From assembly GCA_963802915.1 (NCBI GenBank), contig CAWDKQ010000007.1, positions 626,234-690,233 on the forward strand: 64,000 nucleotides of DNA. The letters are read 5' to 3'. This document shows positions 42,776 to 52,814 of this stretch, one piece after another; position 1 is the stretch's first letter, and each line of letters begins with the position of its first letter. The position numbers and the translations under genes are program-made. Below the pieces are notes generated by a model. The model worked only from the letters and a program-made list of their open reading frames with translations. It was not told the origin of the DNA and searched no databases. The stretch comes from JAICMB01 sp963802915. Lineage in GTDB: Bacteria > Acidobacteriota > Terriglobia > Bryobacterales > Bryobacteraceae.

Positions 42776-43743
42776 GGTTTTGTAAGCGGATACAGCAAGA
42801 TTTTGCGGAACTCGATATTGCCACGATCGCCCTGGAGAAGAATCGGTCCTGGGTCGCCCTCGTTAGCATCCTGCGCAATCGCCGTCAAACCATCGATGGT
42901 CTGGCGGTCGATGATTTTGATCCCATTCAGAGAGATCGAAACCTGACGGCCAACCAGTCGGATATCAAACGTCTGCCACTCGCCGGGATCTTTGCTGGCA
43001 TTAATGGTCGGAGCAATCCGGTCGTAGATGGCCCCATTTCCGTGGAGCGAAGGAGACTTGCCGGCGTCGTCGATGATTTGCACCTCGTAACGTCCGCGCA
43101 ACCCGATACCGCTGTTGCCGCCGACTCCGATCTTGTATTCCGCATGCAACACGAAATTCCAGAACTTCTTTTCAGTCATCAAATCGGTTGACCCGAGCGC
43201 GTTCGTCAGAATCCCCTGACGGACGATCCAGGGAGCGTGACCGGGTGGTGTCGGTTGCCAGCCGCTAAGATCGTGACCATCGAACAGATTAATAGGATCG
43301 CCCTTCTTCCAGGTGCCGTCGTCCTTATCGTTGATCGGTGGCGGATGCACGCCCGTCCACTCGAGGTAAGAACCAGGGTCTCCTTCGATTTCGAAAGTAC
43401 CTTTCAGTTTCCCGTTTTCGAGGCGCGCCCAATACAGTCCTTTTTGTGGCGGAAGATGCTCGTTCGGAAAATGATGAGAGTCATGCCGGTAGTGGCGTTC
43501 GAAACTGAAGCGCAGCTCGCCGTCGTAGACGGAGATTTTGGGAATGTCGTCCACCTGGCCGCCGGGTGCCCCAACGAATTTTCCTTTGATACTGTCGGTG
43601 CCCGCTCCGGACACTTCGAGCCACCAGGCCCTACCCGGTTTATCTCCCTTCACCGTGATATCCCATCGGCCGTTAAACTGCTGATCTTCGCCTGTGCTGG
43701 CAACGCAGCAGACCGCGAAGATGGCGGCCAAAAACAAACGCAT
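42772..43743 (-). CDS. exported DUF1080 (3-keto-disaccharide hydrolase-like) protein
   Basis: 323 residues with a signal peptide (LFLAAIFAVCCVAS). A first beta domain (QFNGRWDITVKGDKPG) precedes a DUF1080 domain from ~150, which begins INLFDGHDLSGWQ and has YRDHNSGI-like GGNSGIGLRGRYEVQI and GEWQTFDIRLVG, a concanavalin-like fold. Related domains cleave 3-keto-glycosides. It is the first gene of the unit with acyP and apt, an odd pairing. Confidence 0.85.
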   Translation of the reverse strand: MRLFLAAIFAVCCVASTGEDQQFNGRWDITVKGDKPGRAWWLEVSGAGTDSIKGKFVGAPGGQVDDIPKISVYDGELRFSFERHYRHDSHHFPNEHLPPQKGLYWARLENGKLKGTFEIEGDPGSYLEWTGVHPPPINDKDDGTWKKGDPINLFDGHDLSGWQPTPPGHAPWIVRQGILTNALGSTDLMTEKKFWNFVLHAEYKIGVGGNSGIGLRGRYEVQIIDDAGKSPSLHGNGAIYDRIAPTINASKDPGEWQTFDIRLVGRQVSISLNGIKIIDRQTIDGLTAIAQDANEGDPGPILLQGDRGNIEFRKILLYPLTKP

Positions 43744-43922
43744 TTGCGCCTAATTTACCACACGCGGGGAAGCGGCCGGACCATTCTCGTTACAGAGAAG
43801 TGAACGGATTCGGCGTCGAGAGCGGTCTAATTGCTTGTGCGCTATTCTCCGATCCTGAATATGTTCCTGAAAGAGGCCAACTGGTGTTTCGATTCCATTG
43901 GCTTAGCGAAGTGGTCGGTTCG

Positions 43923-45173
43923 ATGAGCACGGTTCTGGTGTGGTCCATTGCCGCTGGAACAATCGCGGGTGTTTTGTTTCGACCCAAAGAGTGGCCGGAG
44001 GCGGTATGGGCCTGCCTGGGAGCTTTCTTGCTCATCGTTTGCGGGCTTTTGCCGCTCTCAATGGCGGGTCGCGCGATTGCGAAGGGAACGGACGTTTACC
44101 TTTTCCTGACAGGCATGATGATGCTCGCCGAACTGGCGCGACGCGAAGGTGTATTCGATTGGCTCGCAACCGTGGCCGTCGCCGCGGCGAAAGGTTCTCG
44201 CGTCCGGCTGTTCACGCTGGTCTATCTCGTGGGCGTCGGAGTAACCGTTTTCTTGTCGAACGATGCCACCGCCGTAGTTCTCACGCCGGCCGTCTATGCG
44301 GCCGTCAAGAAAGCGAGAACCGACGCGCTCCCTTATCTGTTGATCTGCGCATTTATAGCCAACGCGGCGAGTTTCGTTCTTCCGATCTCGAATCCGGCGA
44401 ATCTGGTGGTCTATGGCAAGACTCTGCCGCCTTTGATTCCATGGTTGCGGACGTTTCTTCTGGCTTCCTTATGGTCGATTGCGGCGACCTACTTAGTATT
44501 GCGGTGGCTCTGTCGTCAGGAGCTGCAGGGCCGGGTTGAAGATGGAACCGAAGCTGTGACTTTATCGTTCGCGGGGCGCCGGGCCGCGTGGGGTATTGCC
44601 GGGACGGGGGTTGTTTTGATTTTGGCATCCGCGTTCGGAATTGATCTCGGTCTTCCTGCGTTAATTGCCTCCCTCATAGCCGTTCTTCTGGCCACGGGTG
44701 CGAGCTCTCGCGCCATTCGGGAAGTAATGAGTGGAGTTTCCTGGAGCGTGTTGCCTTTGGTTGCTGGTCTTTTCGTTCTGGTGGAAGCCTTGGACCGCGC
44801 GGGAGCCCTTAGTGACGTCGGCCGCTTGTTTCAAGCCTGCGCCGCAATGCCCTCACTCCTCGGATCCCTGACGGCTTCGTTTGCAATCGCGGCGCTTTCG
44901 AATCTTGCGAACAACCTGCCATCGGGTCTGCTCGCGGGGGCCGCGGTACAGGCAGTCCACGTCCCCAATCACATCCGCGACGCGGTTTTGATTGGCGTTG
45001 ATCTCGGTCCCAACCTCTCGGTCACCGGTTCGCTTGCGACTGTATTATGGTTGATCGCGCTGCGCCGGGAGGGAGAACAGATCAGCGGTTGGCAATTCTT
45101 CAAATTCGGGCTGCTCGTCATGCCGCCTGCGTTGCTCGGCGCGACGCTGCTGACGGCGCTGACTTCGAAGTGA
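43923..45173 (+). CDS. ArsB/NhaD-type ion transporter
   Basis: 416 residues from the ATG at 43923 (MSTVLVWSIAAG); the frame is open to a GTG at 43800, but that adds a hydrophilic stretch. About eleven hydrophobic helices are seen, with FLTGMMMLAELARREG, TVFLSNDATAVVLTPAVYA, NAASFVLPISNPANLVVYG and SNLANNLPSGLLAG, the repeated motifs of the ArsB/SLC13-like superfamily. The substrate may be arsenite, citrate or sodium. No arsR or arsC is adjacent, so arsenic resistance is not supported by context. Confidence 0.85.
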   Translation: MSTVLVWSIAAGTIAGVLFRPKEWPEAVWACLGAFLLIVCGLLPLSMAGRAIAKGTDVYLFLTGMMMLAELARREGVFDWLATVAVAAAKGSRVRLFTLVYLVGVGVTVFLSNDATAVVLTPAVYAAVKKARTDALPYLLICAFIANAASFVLPISNPANLVVYGKTLPPLIPWLRTFLLASLWSIAATYLVLRWLCRQELQGRVEDGTEAVTLSFAGRRAAWGIAGTGVVLILASAFGIDLGLPALIASLIAVLLATGASSRAIREVMSGVSWSVLPLVAGLFVLVEALDRAGALSDVGRLFQACAAMPSLLGSLTASFAIAALSNLANNLPSGLLAGAAVQAVHVPNHIRDAVLIGVDLGPNLSVTGSLATVLWLIALRREGEQISGWQFFKFGLLVMPPALLGATLLTALTSK

Positions 45174-45209
45174 ATCGCACGACCCGTCTCGACCGTGGCA
45201 AAATATGAC

Positions 45210-46590
45210 ATGCTCAGAATCGCGCTGCTCCCTTTGCTCGCAGCCGCTTTGTCCGCCGCGGCGCTGCCTCCACCGTCCGACCAGCAACTCGCTCACGACA
45301 TCTTCAAGGAGATGATCGAAATCAAGTCCGGCTTTTCCACGGGTGCGACGACGCCTGTCGCAGAGGCTGTCGCGGCCCGGCTGAAGGCTGCGGGATTTCC
45401 CGACTCCGACATCTTCGTAGGGGGTGCGATTCCTAAGAAAGCAAACATCGTGGTGCGATACCACGGCACCGGCAAGTACAAACCGATCCTACTGTTGGCG
45501 CATACCGATGTCGTCGAAGCGAAACGGGAAGACTGGAGCATGGACCCGTTCACGTTTATCGAAAAGGATGGATATTTCTATGGCCGCGGTACTTCCGACG
45601 ACAAGGCCCAAGCCGCAATTTGGATCGCGAATCTCATCCGTTACAAGCGCGAGGGCTTCAAACCTGATCGCGACCTCATCGTGGCTCTCACGGCGGACGA
45701 GGAGGGCGGCGGACCTTATAACGGCGTTAACTGGCTAATCAAAAACAAGCGCGAGCTGATCGACGCCGACTTCTGTCTGAACGAAGGCGGCTGGGGGGAA
45801 GCCGTGAACGGCAGGAAGATTTCGAACGATGTACAGGTCAGCGAAAAATACGTGATCAATTTCAGGCTCGAGGTCCGTAATAAAGGCGGGCACAGTTCGC
45901 TGCCCGTTCCCGACAACGCGATTTATCATCTTGCCGGGGCGCTCGATCGGTTGTCCAAATTCGGATTCCCGCTGAAAACGAATGAGGTGACGCGCGCTTA
46001 CTTCGAGCAGATGTCCAAGCTGCAAACCGGCGACTTGAAGAACGATCTGGCGGAAGTTGCGAAGGGCTCGCCGGAAGCGATGGAAAAGGTGGCCGCCGTG
46101 TCGCCAGCTTGGAACGCAACTCTGCGTACCACTTGCGTTGCGACGCAACTCGAGGGCGGTCATGCCATGAATGCGCTGCCGCAACTGGCGGCCGCTACGG
46201 TCAATTGCCGGGTGCTGCCGGAGGACTCTCCAGAGTACGTTGAGAACACGCTGAAACGAGTTTTCGCGGATGACCAAGTCCACTTCAGCGCCCTTGGCGA
46301 TTCCTCAAAAAGGCCCGGCGTCGCCGCTTCGTCCCGATGTGATGAAAGCGGTTGGCCGCGTCACCGATACCATCTGGCCGGGAGTGGCTACGTTGCCCAT
46401 CATGCTAATGGGTGCAACCGATGGCCGGTATCTGCGCGAGGCAGGTATTCCCACCTACGGCGTTCAGGGCCTGTTCGGGGAGCGCGACGACATGCGGGCG
46501 CACGGACGCGACGAACGGATGGGCGTCAAATCCTTCTACGAAGGTCAGACGTTCCTGTATGAATTGGTCAAAAATCTGTCGACCGAATAG
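45210..46590 (+). pseudogene. M20 peptidase (exported) with a frameshift near 46300-46312
   Basis: Signal peptide MLRIALLPLLAAALSAAA, then an M20/ArgE-type dimetal peptidase with LLLAHTDVVEAKREDW, GRGTSDDKAQAAIW, the catalytic pair in TADEEGGG and NEGGWGEAV. The frame A product turns to nonsense after ALGDSSKR. Frame B, one base further on, carries the proper ending PLRPDVMKAV...GATDGRYLREAGIPTYGV...GERDD, so one base is extra in the AAAAA run at 46307-46311, or the gene is broken. With one A fewer the protein is ~459 residues, normal for the family. An alternative GTG start is at 45195. Confidence 0.85.
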
Positions 46591-46603
46591 CGCTTTCCAG
46601 TGA

Positions 46604-46635
46604 TACACTAAATCCCTACGGGAAGGTGGTTCGGT
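46604..46635 (+). promoter_or_regulatory. promoter and ribosome site of the VWA protein gene
   Basis: TACACT at 46604-46609 within TGATACACT is a candidate extended -10 box, and GGAAGG at 46621-46626 is a strong ribosome site. They place the translation start near 46636, not at the GTG codons at 46687-46692. Confidence 0.45.
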
Positions 46636-47613
46636 ACGGCTCCATCCTTTAGAGCGCTACGTTTTCTTGGGTGCTGCGCCCTCGCCGTGGTGTGTTACGC
46701 GCAACCCGAAGCTCGCATTTCCATCGCCCCACGCATGCGAGCCGCCATCGACCCCGAAGCTGCTTCTCTACCGCGCGCGGATCTTCGAATTGACGTTCCG
46801 CTTGTCCTTATACCGGTTCACGTCACATCCCTGGACGGCGAGTCTGTCACGTGGCTCAAAAAGGAAAACTTTCGTCTGTTTGAAGACGGGGTGGAACAGA
46901 AGATCGTTAACTTTGCGAACGAGGATGCGCCAGTGTCTGTTGGCGTGCTCTTCGATATGAGCGGCAGCATGCGCGACAAGATAAAAAAATCGTCCGATGC
47001 CGCAATCGAACTTCTGAAGTCCGCCAATCTCGACGACGAGTTCTTCCTGATCCAGTTCAACGATCGACCCAAACTGCTCGTGCCATTCACAAAGGATGTG
47101 GATGAGATCCGCCGAGAACTGGCGTGCTCCCGGCCGAACGGCCAGACTGCGCTTCTGGACGCCATTCATATGGCTCTGCTCCAGATGAAAAACGCCCGTT
47201 ATTCCCGCAAAGCGCTGGTCATCGTCTCCGATGGCGGCGACAACCACAGCCGTTTCCACGAAGCGCAAATCAGTGAAGCGATGCTCGAAGCGGATGTTCA
47301 GGTTTACGCTATGGGCATTTTCGATCTGGAGGGAACGCGTGGACGTTCGCGCGAAGAACGTGAAGGCCCGCGACTTCTAAACGAACTTGCGGAACAAACC
47401 GGAGGCCGACATTTTCCGGTGACGTCGCTGGACGATCTGCCGACCGTCTGCGCGCGCATCGGTGAAGCGCTTCGAAATCAGTATTTGCTCGGTTATGTGC
47501 CATCCAACTCGCAGCGTGACGGCAAATACCGCAGCGTGAAAGTAGTGGTGGATAGCGCGGACCTGGCCGTGCGGATTCACAACCGCGTCGGCTATCACGC
47601 ACCCCTCGAATAG
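46636..47613 (+). CDS. exported VWFA-related acidobacterial domain protein
   Basis: 325 residues if translation begins at the ACG at 46636, nine bases after GGAAGG. This reading gives a proper signal peptide (FRALRFLGCCALAVVCYAQ). The first standard starts (GTG at 46687 and 46690) would destroy it. The mature protein begins with a short beta domain (PVHVTSLDGESVTWL) and a VWA domain with MIDAS D-M-S-G-S in VLFDMSGSMRD and VSDGGDNHS. It ends with YLLGYVPSNSQRDGKYR, the acidobacterial-type tail. The location is periplasmic or surface; the function is unknown. Confidence 0.82.
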   Translation, partial: TAPSFRALRFLGCCALAVVCYAQPEARISIAPRMRAAIDPEAASLPRADLRIDVPLVLIPVHVTSLDGESVTWLKKENFRLFEDGVEQKIVNFANEDAPVSVGVLFDMSGSMRDKIKKSSDAAIELLKSANLDDEFFLIQFNDRPKLLVPFTKDVDEIRRELACSRPNGQTALLDAIHMALLQMKNARYSRKALVIVSDGGDNHSRFHEAQISEAMLEADVQVYAMGIFDLEGTRGRSREEREGPRLLNELAEQTGGRHFPVTSLDDLPTVCARIGEALRNQYLLGYVPSNSQRDGKYRSVKVVVDSADLAVRIHNRVGYHAPLE

Positions 47614-47621
47614 AGTCGATG

Positions 47622-50041
47622 CTACCGCTGGCGCAACGCTTCGATCGGATCCACGCGAGTGGCGCGATACGCGGGCATGTAACTCGCCGCCAAGGCCACC
47701 AAGAAAAACAGGAAAGCTATCGCGACAAACGTGAACGGATCCGTCGCGCTGACCCGATACAACATGCCGGAAATGAGACGCGTGAGGGCGAGCGAAGCGA
47801 TGGCGCCAAGTCCAATCCCTGCAAGGCTGAGCCGGACTCCCTGCGTCAGGATCAAGCGGAAAATATCGCCGCGCTTAGCGCCGATGGCTTGCCGGATGCC
47901 AATTTCGGCGGTGCGTTGCGACACCGCGTAAGCCATCACGCCATACAATCCGATCACCGCAAGCAACAACGCCACCGCCGCGAAGCTCGCGACCAGATAC
48001 ATCGTTTGCCGCTTCTGCGATAGCGTGTTCGCCAAGCCCTCCTCGAGCGTCTCGACATCGGTAACGGGAAGATCTCTGTCCAGGGCAAACACCTGCGATT
48101 GAGCCGTTTTCGATAGCATCCGTGGATCCCCTTGCGCGCGGATTGCAATCGTCAAGCGCGGCCAGGCACGCTGCGGATACGACGTATAGAAGGCCATGAA
48201 CGGATCCGCCTGAAGGCCGCGGTTTCGAACGTCGCCTACCACTCCGACGATCTCCGCGACTGGATTGTTGCGCCCGAACGTGAGCCGCATGCCGAGCGGA
48301 CTCCGATTCGGCCAAAAGCGCCGCGCCATAGATTCGCTGATAATGGCGACATGCGGAGCGCGTTCGTCATCGGCCAACGTAAACTCGCGTCCTTGAACGA
48401 TCGGAATTCGCAGAGTCTTGAAGTATGCGGGCATAATCGGATTCCATTCCGCCAACGGCCGTTCGCCGATCGGAACGTTGGGCTGTCCCTCCCCGAGCAC
48501 CGGGGCAAATAGATTCGCCCTTAAGGGCATCGCCATTCCAGCCGTTACCGATTTCACTCCGGGCAGGTTTTCCAATCGCGCGAGAAGTTCACGGAAGAAT
48601 CGCGCACGCGTGGAGTCGTCCGGTACTTCGACACCGGCAGCGTGACGCGCATGCTTAGGGTATGGTGCGGATCGAAACCGCTGTCGACGTCCTGCAAACG
48701 CATGAAACTCTGGATCAGCAGTCCCGCGCCGATCAGCAGAACAATCGATAACGCGGTCTGTCCGATCACCAGAAGACTTCGCGCGCGGTGCCGCTTTCCG
48801 CCCGTCGATCCCCAGCCGCTATCGCGCAGGATTCCGTTCAGATCGGGTCGCGAGGTGTTCCATGCCGGCATCAAACCGAACGAGATGCCCGTCAAAAGAG
48901 AAAGTCCCAGAGTGAACGCGAGAACCACCCAGTCGATCCGAATGGGCTGAAACAGGGGTATCGTTTCGAGGTTCGCTTTGGCGAGCCAAGCCACGCCCCA
49001 CATCGCCAGGAGCAGGCCGCCAACACCGCCTGCGACAGCGAGCACCAGGCTTTCTGCCAGCATCTGCCGGATCAACGCTCCGCGAGTGGCTCCCAACGCG
49101 GCACGCACGGCGATCTCCTTGGTGCGGGCGCTCGCACGGGCCAGCAGAAGGCTCGCTACATTCGCGCATGCAATCAGCAGCACGAAACCGATTGCACCGG
49201 CCAGCACCAGCAGAGTCGGCCGTGCTTCTGAAACGAACGTCTCTTGCAGCGGCGTCATTTCAGGATAGATATCAGGATCGGAGTCGGGACTTCCGGGATG
49301 TTCGTTGCGGTATTGCCTGCGGAGAATCGCCAATTCTGCAAGGGCCTGCGATCGGGATATTTCTGTCCGCAAGCGGCCGATCCCCATCAAATATCCTCCA
49401 CCGTGCTGGATCTGGAACGGAAGCAGCCCGCTGAACGCCATCAGTCGCGTAGCCCAAACATCGATGCCCGTGAATGGAAACGGAAAGTCCGCGGGCATAA
49501 CGCCGATAATGGTGTATACGTCGGAGTCCAGCGTAATTGGCTTGCCGGCGATTGCCGGATCGGATGCGAATCTTCGCTGCCACAGAGCATGACTGATGAG
49601 CACCACGCGATTGCCGCCGGCTTCCCCTTCGGCACGCGTAAAATTACGTCCAATCAATGGCTGCGTATGGAGTACGTCGAGAAATTCGGGCGATATTCGC
49701 GCTGCCGAGAGTAGCTCGGGTTGCAAGGAGCCGGTCAGGGTGAATGTCTCGCCGCAATACGCCGCGAGTCTTGTAAAGGATCGGTTCCGATCTCGCATCG
49801 TCTCGTATGCGGCCAATGAAAATGGCCCTCCCGTGGGCATTCCGCGTTGCGGATTCGCTTGCGAGATTTGAAACACTCGATCGGGGTCTTCGACGGGCAG
49901 CGGACGCAACAGCAGCGCATTGATGACAGTGAAGATCGCAGTGTTCCCGCCGATTCCCAACGCAAGCGTCAGAATTGCGATGGCCGTGAACCCCAGGGTT
50001 CGGGCCATCATTCGCAGCGCGTATTTTAAATCCTGGAGCAT
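47622..50041 (-). pseudogene. ADOP-type ABC transporter permease with a single-base frameshift
   Basis: Reads as one ~806-residue permease split into two frames. The N-terminal part (MLQDLKYALRMMARTLGFTAIAIL... from 50041) ends at SKYRTTPRV where the correct frame would be SKYPDDSTRARFFRELLARLE; the continuation runs on from LENLPGVKSV in the other frame to 47622. TACCGG at 48618-48623 (minus strand) where TACCCGG is expected explains it: one C is missing. Both FtsX cores are otherwise intact (second core: EIGIRQAIGAKRGDIF). Its start abuts the stop of the DUF711 gene. Confidence 0.88.
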
Positions 50042-51277
50042 TTATGGCGTCTCGTGAATCAACGTATTTATCATTCTTGAATCGTGGAACGCCGTCCGCT
50101 CGCCGGCTCGCTTGCCTTTCACCGGAAGCAACCTCGCGCTCAGCGGTTTTTTCCATTTGAACGCCAGCACCGCGACGTCGGAGAGGATGCGTTCGATCTG
50201 TTGCTGAGTGATGTCGCCGGCGAGCGGAATGGTGTCCAGTCCCGTGCCGCACACGGCTGAGTAGGCCAGCAGCGCATCGATTCCGTACGTTCCTTCTTCC
50301 CAGCGCTGGGCCAGCAGATTGTCTTCCATCACCGGAACCATGAGACCGGAGTATCCGGTACGTTTCACCGGCGTGGCCTGTACGGCTCTCGTGATCACGG
50401 CGCAGGCAGTCATTGTTCCGCTCGACCCGAATTTTCCGCCGACGAACTTTTCGATCGCGGCTCCGATTGAGACGTTCCCCAAGGGTGCGGGCGTTGCGTC
50501 GATTCCCATGTACGTCCAGCCGGTCTCTTTCCCGATCTGGCGTGCGATCTTCTCGATTGCGACGGCATGCTCGCTCAATGCACTGGTCAGCCGCTCGGTC
50601 GCGAGAGTGGCATCCCAGCCAGTCTCCCCGAAAACGTGTTCCACCACATTGGCGCCTTCGGTTCCAACAGCGAATCGACGGCCTTCACCTGTGTGGTATG
50701 CGCCGGGAAAGAACGGACCGTACGGCTGGAGCATTGCCGTTGCCGCAAAGCCGAAGTTGCCAGCGCTATCGGAACTGTTCTCTCCGACGTATTTGATCAG
50801 CTTCGCCGCGGCTTTTAAGGCATTCCAGTGGATTCCATCGTCGCTCGCGATTACCAGGCTGGCGTTGGGTGATTTCCCCAGGGAAAGAATCTCTCCGAGC
50901 AGTTCCGCGTTCGACGGATCATCGGAATCGCGCAGCATCGCGGGACCGATGTTCGCAGCGAAACCTTCCTTGCCGGCCATCTGGGCGTAATCCCGAAAGA
51001 ACCGAAGTGCGGCGTCACGCGAAAGGCCGCGCGTGTATTCGGGAAAAGGCTGCGTTACGATGCGGATGGTTTCGACATCGTATCCGCCCTCCTGCATGAA
51101 CTTTTTCGCCTGACGCAGGGTTATGAGCGTGTTCTGTATTTGTTCGTCGAACCGCGGCCGATCCACGGTGACATACCCAGTGATCGCACGGACCTTTGGC
51201 TTGACCGACGTCGTGGCAGCGGCCGCCAGCGCGCCCGGGACGAGTGCGGCAGCTCGCAGGAATTCTCTTCGATCCAT
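50042..51277 (-). CDS. DUF711 family protein with a Tat-type signal
   Basis: 411 residues from the ATG at 51277, which has AGGAG upstream and begins MDRREFLRAAALVPGALAAAA, a twin-arginine signal. The body has the DUF711 (UPF0210) sequence: RAITGYVTVDRP, GGYDVETIRIVTQPFPEY, LVIASDDGIHWNALKAA, GEGRRFAVGTEGANVVEHVF and GTGLDTIPLAGDI. Members without a signal occur in archaea and bacteria, and their enzyme activity is unsettled. It lies between the mannonate-dehydratase-like gene (14 bases) and the permease gene (0 bases). Confidence 0.82.
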   Translation of the reverse strand: MDRREFLRAAALVPGALAAAATTSVKPKVRAITGYVTVDRPRFDEQIQNTLITLRQAKKFMQEGGYDVETIRIVTQPFPEYTRGLSRDAALRFFRDYAQMAGKEGFAANIGPAMLRDSDDPSNAELLGEILSLGKSPNASLVIASDDGIHWNALKAAAKLIKYVGENSSDSAGNFGFAATAMLQPYGPFFPGAYHTGEGRRFAVGTEGANVVEHVFGETGWDATLATERLTSALSEHAVAIEKIARQIGKETGWTYMGIDATPAPLGNVSIGAAIEKFVGGKFGSSGTMTACAVITRAVQATPVKRTGYSGLMVPVMEDNLLAQRWEEGTYGIDALLAYSAVCGTGLDTIPLAGDITQQQIERILSDVAVLAFKWKKPLSARLLPVKGKRAGERTAFHDSRMINTLIHETP

Positions 51278-51291
51278 CCTCAATTCTCCTT

Positions 51292-52377
51292 TTAAGCGAG
51301 TGCGCGGGCATGCATGGCCCGAATCCACGCGATGCTATACGCCCAACCGACATTGTGGCCGCCCACCATCGCCGGCACATGATCGGCGATTACGCAACCT
51401 CGAAAATCAACTTCCACCAGCGTGCGCATGATTTTGTACATATCCATGTATCCGTTGTCGACAAAACTCTCGACAAAGTACGGCAAAGGTGCGCTGACGT
51501 TGCGGAAGTGAATTTTCCAGAGCTTGTCTTGTTTTGCGAAGAACCGCGCCGCTTCCAGGACATCCTTGCCCATCAGCTTGCCGCCTTCGAGCCAGGTCCC
51601 ACAGCACAGGCAAACGCCAACGTTTGGACTGTTGGCGATTTCCAGCGCGCGGACATAGCCGTCGAAATTTCCGAAGATGCATCGCGGCACGCCGGCGAGT
51701 TCGGGCACTGGCGGGTCGTCCGGATGAATGCCGATGCGGATACCATGCTCTTCCGCGACAGGCGCCACCTGGCGGATGAAGTAGGTGTAGTTCTCCCAGA
51801 TCTCTTCTTTGCTGTAACGTCGTCCATGCGAAAGCGGCGGCGAATACACTTTGTCGATCCAATGTCCCTGGCCGCCCTTGGCTAGATTGAAGGCGCGCGC
51901 CGGGGCGCCACCGCGCGTCGTTTCCGGCTCCGTGCTCCAGATGCCGTTGGCCATGTGCGCATAAGTGGTGTAGTAAATGCCGGCCTGTGCGAGGTTTCGG
52001 AGATACTTCTTGTATTCCTCGATCTTGCGGTCGCGGCCCGGCAGGTTCAGCGTGACCTCCGGCATATTGTGAACGTTGCTGTTCCCGATGTTCCAAACTT
52101 TGAGCCCGGCGGTCTCAGCTGCCTGTTTCCACCGGATATAGTTCTCGACCGTCGCGTTATCGCCGCCGCTCGGAATGCTGACGTATTCCACGCCGAGTTG
52201 ATTCGCAAACCGGAAATCTTCAGGCGATGGATTGGTAGGGATCTGGAGGGTGATTTTGATTCCGGGTGCGAGCGGGCGCAGTTTCGCATCTCGCGGCTCC
52301 GCGAGAGCCGGCAATGCTGCGGCTCCGATCGCGATTCGGGCGAAATCGCGTCGCGTTGATGATGGCACGTTCTGCAT
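51292..52377 (-). CDS. mannonate dehydratase-like TIM-barrel protein with Tat signal
   Basis: 361 residues, beginning with a twin-arginine signal (STRRDFARIAIGAAALPALA). The barrel has GIKITLQIPTNPSPED, YVSIPSG, GIHPDDPPVPELAGVPRCIFG with metal-ligand candidates, and FRNVSAPLPYFVESFVDNGYMDMYKIM, close to UxuA and sugar-phosphate isomerase/epimerase families. The H-x-D motif and CCGTWLEGG block resemble mannonate dehydratase. An exported enzyme of hexuronate-like metabolism is suggested. It heads a minus-strand unit with DUF711 and the permease. Confidence 0.8.
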   Translation of the reverse strand: MQNVPSSTRRDFARIAIGAAALPALAEPRDAKLRPLAPGIKITLQIPTNPSPEDFRFANQLGVEYVSIPSGGDNATVENYIRWKQAAETAGLKVWNIGNSNVHNMPEVTLNLPGRDRKIEEYKKYLRNLAQAGIYYTTYAHMANGIWSTEPETTRGGAPARAFNLAKGGQGHWIDKVYSPPLSHGRRYSKEEIWENYTYFIRQVAPVAEEHGIRIGIHPDDPPVPELAGVPRCIFGNFDGYVRALEIANSPNVGVCLCCGTWLEGGKLMGKDVLEAARFFAKQDKLWKIHFRNVSAPLPYFVESFVDNGYMDMYKIMRTLVEVDFRGCVIADHVPAMVGGHNVGWAYSIAWIRAMHARALA

Positions 52378-52518
52378 AGGTCTGTTCTGCGAGTATAGCC
52401 GTTCCGGAGGTAAGAAATTCAGATCATCCGCGGGCGTTTGGCGTCCTGCGATCCTGAAATTGCATCCACTTACAAGTTGGCTAACGAAATGCTAACGGAC
52501 GTGCGGGGAGGAGAGAAC

Positions 52519-52596
52519 ATGAAATACTTATTTGCCTGGATGATTGGGGTTCCTGGCGTGATTATCTTCATTTGGTTTCTGGTCAATCACATCTAA
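52519..52596 (+). CDS. 25-residue single-helix membrane peptide
   Basis: MKYLFAWMIGVPGVIIFIWF plus five more residues; 25 codons to the TAA at 52594-52596. The ribosome site GGGGAGGAG at 52505-52513 is one of the strongest in the window, six bases before the ATG. A GVPG turn splits the helix. Small proteins of this kind (a W-x-x-G-V-P-G helix) are common in bacteria and their role is unknown. Confidence 0.6.
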   Translation: MKYLFAWMIGVPGVIIFIWFLVNHI

Positions 52597-52667
52597 CGAC
52601 GGACTTCGATTCGACCGCGGCGCCGCTCAAGCCAATGCGCGGCGCGGCGGACTACAATAAAAGGTCA

Positions 52668-52790
52668 ATGTTTGGTTCCATCTTCCTCTTCGCGCTCCTG
52701 TTCCTCGCACTGTTTGTTCTTGTCCTAATGGTGAATCCACCAAATGCGTGGTTGACGCGACGACGCACGCGGCGGGATCGGCAGGAATAG
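52668..52790 (+). CDS. 40-residue single-helix membrane protein
   Basis: Starts MFGSIFLFALLFLALFVLVL and ends in a very basic tail, NAWLTRRRTRRDRQE, so the tail should lie in the cytoplasm. TACAAT at 52653-52658 is nine bases before the ATG, and AAAGG lies directly ahead of it, suggesting its own promoter and an almost leaderless mRNA. Its frame opens earlier (from 52572), but that stretch has no good start. Confidence 0.5.
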   Translation: MFGSIFLFALLFLALFVLVLMVNPPNAWLTRRRTRRDRQE

Positions 52791-52814
52791 TTCCTAGGGG
52801 TTTTCGCAACTTGA

